This document shows positions 43,681 to 49,198 of a DNA stretch of 49,198 bases, piece after piece. The stretch is from contig CALHLW010000193.1 of assembly GCA_938034615.1 (NCBI GenBank), forward strand, positions 1 through 49,198, in the 5' to 3' direction. The first letter of the stretch is position 1, and every line of letters starts with the position of its first letter. A program made the position numbers and the translations under genes. Under the pieces are notes generated by a model, which saw only the letters and a list, made by a program, of their open reading frames with translations, was not told the origin of the DNA and made no database searches. The stretch comes from an uncultured Neomegalonema sp. (GTDB lineage Bacteria; Pseudomonadota; Alphaproteobacteria; Rhodobacterales; Rhodobacteraceae).

Positions 43681-44552
43681 CGACGGCGCGAAAGCTGGCG
43701 CAGGACGTCCATATCGACGCTGCCATCGCCGTCGGAATCGAACATCCCGATAACGTTGTCGAGGCTGCGGTCGCCGGTGCTGTGCCGCTGGCGTGGGCTG
43801 GTGCCGAGGATGCCCCCGAGCAGGTCATCGAGGCCCCCGGACTGGGGCTGCTGGCGGGTTTGGCGCTGTGGTTGGGCCTGACGATTGCCGCCCAATATCC
43901 CGCCGAGGATGCCGCCAAGACCACCACCGCTGCGGGGCTGCTGTTGTTGCTGGCGACCACCGCCAAGCAATCCACCAAGGATGCCACCGAGTCCACCGCC
44001 GCCACGCTGTTGTGGCTGTGCGCCGCCGCCGAGGACGGCACCGAGCAGATCATCCAGACCACCGCTGGAGCGCCGTCCGCCCCCGCCCGCCATGCCCTGA
44101 ATCAGCGATCCGAGAATGCCGCCCATGCCGGAATCGGCTGACGTTTTCTTCTGCATCCCGCCGAGGATCATGGAGGCGATCATTGGCAGCATCGCCTTGA
44201 TGACCGTCCCACCGATGCCGGAGGCGAATTCGGCTTTCTGCGCGACGGCGCGGCTGACATCCTTCGATCCGAAGACTTCCGCAAGAACCTGATTGCCCCG
44301 CGTCTTCGTCGCATCCTGCTGAAGCGCGGAAGCGTCTTCGTAGATGTCTTCGTAATCGGTGCCCTGAATTTTGCGCAGCAGGGATTCCAGCCCGTCCGGA
44401 TTCTGCGTCCGCTGCTTGAAACCGGCGGACATGGCAGGGAGAACCTGCTGGAGCACCTTTTCCGTCTCGTCGCGACCAAGGCCGAACTGGCGCGCGAGAT
44501 TGTCGATACCGTTGCCGCCCTGCGCTTCGCGCAAAATGTCGAACATATTCAT
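43677..44552 (-). CDS. DUF937 protein with Gly/Gln repeats and EF-hand-like loop
   Basis: The protein (291 residues) has an N-terminal DUF937/YidB-like helical domain (residues about 1-135). A low-complexity region follows with four copies of GLxxLLG-hydrophobic-LG at residues about 165, 187, 211 and 240, separated by Gln/Arg-rich linkers including a five-Gln run. The C-terminus carries DSDGDGSVDMD (residues 272-282), an EF-hand-like calcium loop. Function unknown. It lies 39 bases upstream of no partner on its own strand; maeB precedes it. Confidence 0.85.
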   Translation of the reverse strand: MNMFDILREAQGGNGIDNLARQFGLGRDETEKVLQQVLPAMSAGFKQRTQNPDGLESLLRKIQGTDYEDIYEDASALQQDATKTRGNQVLAEVFGSKDVSRAVAQKAEFASGIGGTVIKAMLPMIASMILGGMQKKTSADSGMGGILGSLIQGMAGGGGRRSSGGLDDLLGAVLGGGAQPQQRGGGGLGGILGGLLGGGRQQQQQPRSGGGLGGILGGILGGNRQAQPQRQTRQQPQSGGLDDLLGGILGTSPRQRHSTGDRSLDNVIGMFDSDGDGSVDMDVLRQLSRRR

Positions 44553-44591
44553 CGTGTTATCCTGTCTTGTCGTCGTCCTGAGCGAACCGCA

Positions 44592-46886
44592 TTACAAAAG
44601 GCGTGGCACATCAGCATCGGGTCTCGCTACCTGATCCCATGTGCCTGCGACAGCCGTGATATTCAAGAGGCCCCGCGATGTTGCCGAGGGAGTCAAGATC
44701 TGCGCACGCCCTCCGGCCCCGAGCAGCAGCGGCCCGACAGGTTGGCCATCTGCTAGGCTTTTCAAGACGTTCATGGCGGCATTTGCGGAATCGAGTGAAG
44801 GAAAGATCAGCAGGTTTGCAGGTTCGCTATATTGTGCGTCCGGGATGAATTGCTCCCGAAGGGTGCCGTTGAGCGCCGTAGAAGCTCGCATTTCGCCCTC
44901 GACCTGAAAGTCGATATCGCGCGTTCGCAGGATACTGAGCAACTCTCGCATCTTCTGTGCGCTGGGCGTGTTCGCGCTCCCAAAATTGGAGTGGCTGATC
45001 AGGCCCACGATGGGAGTGATATCGAAATGACGGACTTCAGCGGCTGCCATTTCGACGATATCGGCCAGTTCCTCCGCTGACGGGTCATAGTTCACATAGG
45101 GGTCCGCGATGAAGATCGGCCCATGTTTCAGAATGATGACACCGAGAGCCGCATAGACCGACCCGATGGTTTCGTTCTGGAGAGCATTGTCGATATATCG
45201 GACGTGCCAGTCGTAATCCCCGGCAAGACCGCAGATCATCGCATCCGCTTCGCCCCGCTGTACCATGACGGCGGCGATGGCCGTCGTGTTCGTCCGCATG
45301 ATCGCGCGGGCGGCGTCGATGCTGCATCCACGCCGCGCGTTCAGCGCATGGTAGGTGCGCCAGTATTCGCCGTATCGCTCATCGTCTTCAGGATTTACGA
45401 CCTCGAAATCCTTGCCCGGTTCGAGGTTTATCCCTGCGCGTTCGCATCGCATGGCAAGCACGGACGGGCGTCCGATCAGGACCGGTTCCGCATACCCCTC
45501 ATCTAGGATCGTGCGAACCGCACGCAGGACGCGTTCGTCTTCACCTTCGGCATAGACGATCCGCCGCCGGTTCTCCTTTGTCTTTTCATAAAGAGGCTTC
45601 ATCAACATTCCTGAGCGATAGACGAAGCGTGTCAGCTTCGCCTCGTAGGCGTCGAAATCCTCGATGGGTCGTTCGGCTACGCCCGAGTCCATCGCCGCCT
45701 GTGCTACTGCCGTTGCCACGCGGGCCAACAAACGGGGGTCGAACGGCTTGGGAATCAGATATTCGCGCCCGAAGACGAGCCGTTCGTCGCGATATGTATT
45801 TGCCACCTCCGCGACCGACGACTTGCGCGCCAGATCGGCGATGGCATGCGCGGCGGCCATCTTCATCTCTTCGTTGATCGTCGTCGCTCCAACATCAAGC
45901 GCCCCCCGAAAGATGAACGGAAAGCAGAGGACATTGTTGACCTGATTGGGATAATCCGACCGCCCCGTGGCGATGATCGCGTCGTCGCGTGTTTCCTTGG
46001 CCACAGCCGGATCGATCTCCGGGTCCGGATTGGCGAGGGCGAGGATAATGGGGTCTTTTGCCATGCGTGAGAGAAGTTCGGGCTTCAGTACGCCGGGGCC
46101 GGAAAGCCCGAGGAAGATATCGGCATCGTCAATCACGTCGCCCAACGTCCGATGCTCGCTGTCCTGCGCGAAGGCCGCTTTCTGCGGATCGGCGGCGCGG
46201 CCCTTCCAGACCAATCCGTCGATATCGCAGAGCCACACATTCTCGCGCTTTAAACCCAGTGCCAACAAGAGGTTGAGGCACGCAATTCCGGCTGCGCCTC
46301 CACCCGTCGAAACCAGCTTGAGCGAGGACAAGTCCTTCTCCACGAGGCTGACCGCGTTGAGGATCGCGGCGGCCACGACGATGGCGGTGCCGTGTTGGTC
46401 GTCGTGAAAGACGGGAATTTTCATATGCTTACGGCATTCCGCTTCAACGGTGAAGCAATCCGGGGCCTTGATATCTTCGAGGTTCACGGCCCCGAAAGTC
46501 GGCTCCAGCGCCCGCACGACAGCGGCCAGCTTTTCAGGGTCGTTCTCATCGACTTCGATATCGAAAGCATCGATCCCTGCGAACTTCTTGAAAAGCACGG
46601 CTTTCCCTTCCATCACCGGCTTCGATGCCAGCGCCCCGATATTGCCGAGGCCCAGCACTGCCGTGCCGTTCGAGATCACCGCGACCATATTCGCGCGCCC
46701 CGTGAAGCGCGCGGCATTCGCCGGATCGCGGGCAATCTCCGTGCAGGCTTCGGCGACACCAGGCGAATACGCCAGCGACAGATCGCGTTGTGTATTCAGC
46801 GGCTTGGTCGGCGATATTGCCAGCTTGCCCGGCACCGGAAACTCATGGAAATTCAGCGCATCCTCGCGCAACCTGTCATCCGACAT
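44592..46886 (-). CDS. maeB: NADP-dependent malic enzyme with phosphotransacetylase-like domain
   Basis: The enzyme (764 residues) oxidatively decarboxylates malate to pyruvate. Residues 1 to about 430 form the malic-enzyme part: RDLSLAYSPGVAEAC, KFAGIDAFDIEVDENDPEKL, FHDDQHGTAIVV and the nucleotide-binding LVSTGGGAAGIACLNLL. Residues about 430-764 are a PTA-like domain (YAEGEDERVLRA), regulatory rather than catalytic in the MaeB proteins studied. Its stop is 39 bases before DUF937 on the same strand; 154 bases upstream separate it from the thyX stop. Confidence 0.93.
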   Translation of the reverse strand: MSDDRLREDALNFHEFPVPGKLAISPTKPLNTQRDLSLAYSPGVAEACTEIARDPANAARFTGRANMVAVISNGTAVLGLGNIGALASKPVMEGKAVLFKKFAGIDAFDIEVDENDPEKLAAVVRALEPTFGAVNLEDIKAPDCFTVEAECRKHMKIPVFHDDQHGTAIVVAAAILNAVSLVEKDLSSLKLVSTGGGAAGIACLNLLLALGLKRENVWLCDIDGLVWKGRAADPQKAAFAQDSEHRTLGDVIDDADIFLGLSGPGVLKPELLSRMAKDPIILALANPDPEIDPAVAKETRDDAIIATGRSDYPNQVNNVLCFPFIFRGALDVGATTINEEMKMAAAHAIADLARKSSVAEVANTYRDERLVFGREYLIPKPFDPRLLARVATAVAQAAMDSGVAERPIEDFDAYEAKLTRFVYRSGMLMKPLYEKTKENRRRIVYAEGEDERVLRAVRTILDEGYAEPVLIGRPSVLAMRCERAGINLEPGKDFEVVNPEDDERYGEYWRTYHALNARRGCSIDAARAIMRTNTTAIAAVMVQRGEADAMICGLAGDYDWHVRYIDNALQNETIGSVYAALGVIILKHGPIFIADPYVNYDPSAEELADIVEMAAAEVRHFDITPIVGLISHSNFGSANTPSAQKMRELLSILRTRDIDFQVEGEMRASTALNGTLREQFIPDAQYSEPANLLIFPSLDSANAAMNVLKSLADGQPVGPLLLGAGGRAQILTPSATSRGLLNITAVAGTWDQVARPDADVPRLL

Positions 46887-47040
46887 CGACCGTCTCCCCC
46901 GTATTGCGTCCCGCGCCAGATCCGTGCTTTCGACGGATTATGGATATCTGACGTCGCTTTGGACGAAAGGGTAAAGGGATTCATGTCACATGCACGGTTT
47001 ATCCGTCGAAGCGGCGGATTTTTTCGATGCTTAGCGGTGC

Positions 47041-47949
47041 TTACAGCGCCATTTGCGCCATGACTTCCCGCCATTCGCCCGCCGACAGGCCGCTTGTCTC
47101 TTGCGTTACCTGCTCCCCCGCAATCATCCGACGCACTGCATCGAGGGCAGGGCCGGAGAGTGTGACAGCCCCCAAACGATAATCTTCGAATGCGCCATAG
47201 GCCATCGGCACCCAGGCTTTCGTCAGGTCGCAGATCGCGTCCGCATAGACCCGTATTTCATACTGGGCATGAGCATCCGCTCTTAACCGCAGGAAATGGA
47301 AAAGATTATGTAGATCGGTTTTCCAGTACCATTGCGTATACGTGTTGAGGGTCAGGTTCATCCGAGCCAACTCGCGCGACAAACCCGCTTTGCCATCCTC
47401 CGACAGCATTTCCTCGTAATGCGAATACGTGCGTTCAGCATCCCCGCGCAGCAGATCGAGAACATGCTGGGCTTCGTCACCCGTCAGCACGTCGCCACGC
47501 CCTTGCCGATTGGTATCGGACTGTGCGGCGAGGTGTTCGGCGGCAGGGATATAATATTCCTTGTCGAGGATCGAGTAGCGTGCGGAATACTCGTTTACAT
47601 TTGCGGTGCGGTGCCTGATCCACTGGCGCGCGATGAAGATCGGCAGCTTCACATGAAGCTTGATCTCGCACATCTCGAAGGGCGTCGAATGCCAGTGCCG
47701 CATCAGATAGCGGATCAACCCCTCGTCGTTTCGTGCCGCCTTGGTGCCTCGCCCATAGGAAACCCGCGCCGCCTGTACGATGGCCTCGTCGTCGCCCATG
47801 TAATCGATGGCGCGAACGAAGCCATGATCAAGGACGGGAATCACATCGTAGAGACGCGCTTCCAGGCCCGGTGAGATGGCGCGGCGCGTTTCGGCCCGCG
47901 CATCACGCTGGGCGGCAATTTCGGCGGCTTGTTCGGGCGTCAGGCTCAT
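47041..47949 (-). CDS. thyX: Flavin-dependent thymidylate synthase
   Basis: ThyX converts dUMP to dTMP using FAD and methylene-tetrahydrofolate. The 302-residue protein carries the ThyX motif [11 protein letters not shown] (RHRx7S) and further segments [23 protein letters not shown] and [18 protein letters not shown] use the second ATG (MSLTPEQ); one nine bases upstream is also possible. Its presence suggests thyA may be missing from this genome. It follows the acyltransferase gene by 31 bases on the same strand. Confidence 0.94.
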   Translation of the reverse strand: MSLTPEQAAEIAAQRDARAETRRAISPGLEARLYDVIPVLDHGFVRAIDYMGDDEAIVQAARVSYGRGTKAARNDEGLIRYLMRHWHSTPFEMCEIKLHVKLPIFIARQWIRHRTANVNEYSARYSILDKEYYIPAAEHLAAQSDTNRQGRGDVLTGDEAQHVLDLLRGDAERTYSHYEEMLSEDGKAGLSRELARMNLTLNTYTQWYWKTDLHNLFHFLRLRADAHAQYEIRVYADAICDLTKAWVPMAYGAFEDYRLGAVTLSGPALDAVRRMIAGEQVTQETSGLSAGEWREVMAQMAL

Positions 47950-47980
47950 GCTTCTCATCCGGGATCGTTGCCCGGACTTC

Positions 47981-49159
47981 CTAGCGCAGAGCTTTCACGG
48001 AGTCACGATTGCGCGCCCATACTTCCTTGAGGATCAGAAACGGCTTCTCCACCCCGAAATGGATGACGAGCGCGGCGATGAAACTCAGCACCAGCACGGC
48101 AGTGCCGAAGACCGCCGGTTGGAGCGCTCCGCCGATAGCGATGCTGACGACCGTTGCCAGTGGAATCAATGGCATATGAACGAGGTACAGCGTGTAGCTC
48201 AGGATCGCGATGACGAAGAGCGGCCGCGCGCCGAGCCAGCCGGGGGCGGCTTCCCGGTCGAGAACGCCGACCAAGACACCGCCGAAACCGAGCGCGATCA
48301 ACAAGGGCTGCGCCGTCGCATCGAAAGCATCGATCTTTGCCATCATCTGTGTGCAGAACATCAGGCAAGCGAGCGTCACGAGCGCAATCGTGAGGATCGC
48401 GCGGCGCGTACCCGCACCCAGGCCACGGATCACGTCATCGGCCTGGAGGAAGGCAACGAGGGTGCCGATGGCGAGGCCGTCGAAGGTGAGGTGGAATGGG
48501 CTGCGGAAGTTCTGGAACAACGCCGGATAAGATCCGATATCCGCGCCATTGGCGAGGGTTGCCGTTCGAAGGATCATGGGCAGAAGGACGAGCGCTGCGA
48601 GCAGACTGTATCGTACCATCCCTTTCAACCGTGCCGCTACGAGCACGATGAAGGGCGCGCAGAGGTAGAATTTCTCCTCCACGCCCAGCGACCAGAACGC
48701 CACGACAATGTCGGAGCCAAGATAATCCTGCACGATCAACAGATGGATGAGCACGCTGCGCACGCTGACCTCCGGCGCGTAGAACGGAAATGCTCCAATC
48801 AGCACAAGGCCGAGGACAGCAAAATAGGCGGGCAGAATGCGAAGCGCTCGTGCACCGAGATATTGCCCCATGTTGATCGTGCGCCCCTGCCGTGAGCGGG
48901 AGAGCAGATGACGCGATATCAGGAACCCGCTCAAGACGAAGAACAGGTCCACCCCGACCCATCCATTCACGAAGGGCGTCGCGAAATCATATCCGAAGGC
49001 GACCAGCAGATCGGGGTCGCGCTGCTGCATGGGCCAAAAGATGTGCCGTGCCAGCACCAGCAACACCGCGATGGCGCGCAGCCCGTCGAGTTCGGGGATC
49101 GAACCGGGTTTACGGGTGAAGGCGAGGTAATCTGATGAGTGGCGGGTCGCGAGGGTCAT
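47981..49159 (-). CDS. Membrane acyltransferase, OafA/YrhL family (acyltransferase 3)
   Basis: This 392-residue ten-helix protein transfers acyl groups to surface polysaccharides or other exported molecules. Family landmarks are [17 protein letters not shown] with the catalytic histidine, [16 protein letters not shown], the RALRILPAY segment and [11 protein letters not shown]. There is no soluble SGNH domain, so this is the short form. The acceptor cannot be deduced, and no polysaccharide genes are adjacent. A REP-like hairpin lies 15 bases upstream. Confidence 0.92.
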   Translation of the reverse strand: MTLATRHSSDYLAFTRKPGSIPELDGLRAIAVLLVLARHIFWPMQQRDPDLLVAFGYDFATPFVNGWVGVDLFFVLSGFLISRHLLSRSRQGRTINMGQYLGARALRILPAYFAVLGLVLIGAFPFYAPEVSVRSVLIHLLIVQDYLGSDIVVAFWSLGVEEKFYLCAPFIVLVAARLKGMVRYSLLAALVLLPMILRTATLANGADIGSYPALFQNFRSPFHLTFDGLAIGTLVAFLQADDVIRGLGAGTRRAILTIALVTLACLMFCTQMMAKIDAFDATAQPLLIALGFGGVLVGVLDREAAPGWLGARPLFVIAILSYTLYLVHMPLIPLATVVSIAIGGALQPAVFGTAVLVLSFIAALVIHFGVEKPFLILKEVWARNRDSVKALR

Positions 49160-49173
49160 GGATTTTGCTCGCT

Positions 49174-49194
49174 GCCCCGGCCTTGAGCCGGGGC
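49174..49194. repeat. REP-like palindrome at the right edge
   Basis: GCCCCGGC and GCCGGGGC form an 8-bp stem around a CTTGA loop, followed by CTTT at the window end. The same CTTGA loop occurs in the hairpin at 24817-24837. This class of GC-rich intergenic palindrome is widespread in Alphaproteobacteria. Confidence 0.6.
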
Positions 49195-49198
49195 CTTT

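Noticed and set aside
43860-44100. DNA tandem repeat or CRISPR-like array
   Set aside because: The repetition is protein-level Gly/Gln repeats within the DUF937 gene, with unequal spacing and no direct-repeat/spacer structure.

Overview
The window is about 49 kb of a GC-rich alphaproteobacterial chromosome, mostly housekeeping and central-metabolism genes in tightly packed, often overlapping operons (ATGA and GTGA junctions). Several features point to an alphaproteobacterium: the aminotransferase-hom-glpX block near recJ, TrmFO, a class I PHA synthase, an MaeB-type malic enzyme, ThyX, a bacterial arginyl/leucyl transferase, CimA, Tat-dependent TRAP and ABC binding proteins, and hairpins of the 'CCCCGGC-cttga-GCCGGGG' type. 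A Rhodobacterales-like marine or soil lineage is my best guess; there is no rRNA here to settle it.

Layout. 1-500: the 3' end of a DUF2330-like gene and a startless coding remnant. 508-1989: a ribbon-helix-helix regulator followed by a PHB-depolymerase-family esterase. 2029-8787: a phytanoyl-CoA-dioxygenase-family gene divergent from a four-gene peptide/opine-type ABC importer operon (binding protein, two permeases, fused double ATPase), which ends in a GTGA-coupled 59-codon fragment resembling the N-terminus of a FAD oxidoreductase. 8791-15683: tRNA-Gly(UCC) with its own promoter, a zincin-type metallopeptidase, gltX, two small membrane proteins, cysS (its anticodon-binding domain is a low-GC patch), a small unknown protein, cimA and an NDUFAF6-like squalene/phytoene synthase homologue. 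15685-24612 (minus strand): a TRAP locus. dctP has its own terminator, then comes a free-standing von Willebrand A/autotransporter hybrid gene with its own terminator, then dctQ, a dctM with a 320-residue tail, trmFO and a methyltransferase.

24613-27648: a two-hairpin intergenic repeat, then bpt, ppk2 and metA (transcribed metA-ppk2-bpt) and a divergent regulatory region. 27661-34472: an orphan sensor kinase, the recJ-SDR-VOC-ceramidase operon and a VKGC/HTTM-like membrane protein. 34512-40157: a DCC-family protein, an unlisted 50-residue His-tailed membrane protein, glpX, hom, cdd, alaC, and a lipoprotein with six 23-residue repeats. 40277-49159: phaC, an MBL-fold hydrolase, a SRAP protein, a DUF937 protein, maeB, thyX and a membrane acyltransferase.

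Themes. Carbon storage appears twice: esterase plus regulator at the left end, PHA synthase at the right. Methionine/threonine/isoleucine precursor supply is spread over metA, hom, alaC and cimA. Solute uptake is represented by one ABC and one TRAP system, both with unusual passenger genes. No CRISPR array, IS element, prophage or toxin-antitoxin module was seen. The most unusual items are the CysS mosaic, the VWA-autotransporter placed inside the TRAP locus, the period-23 lipoprotein, the VKGC/HTTM-DCC pair and the His-tailed miniprotein.
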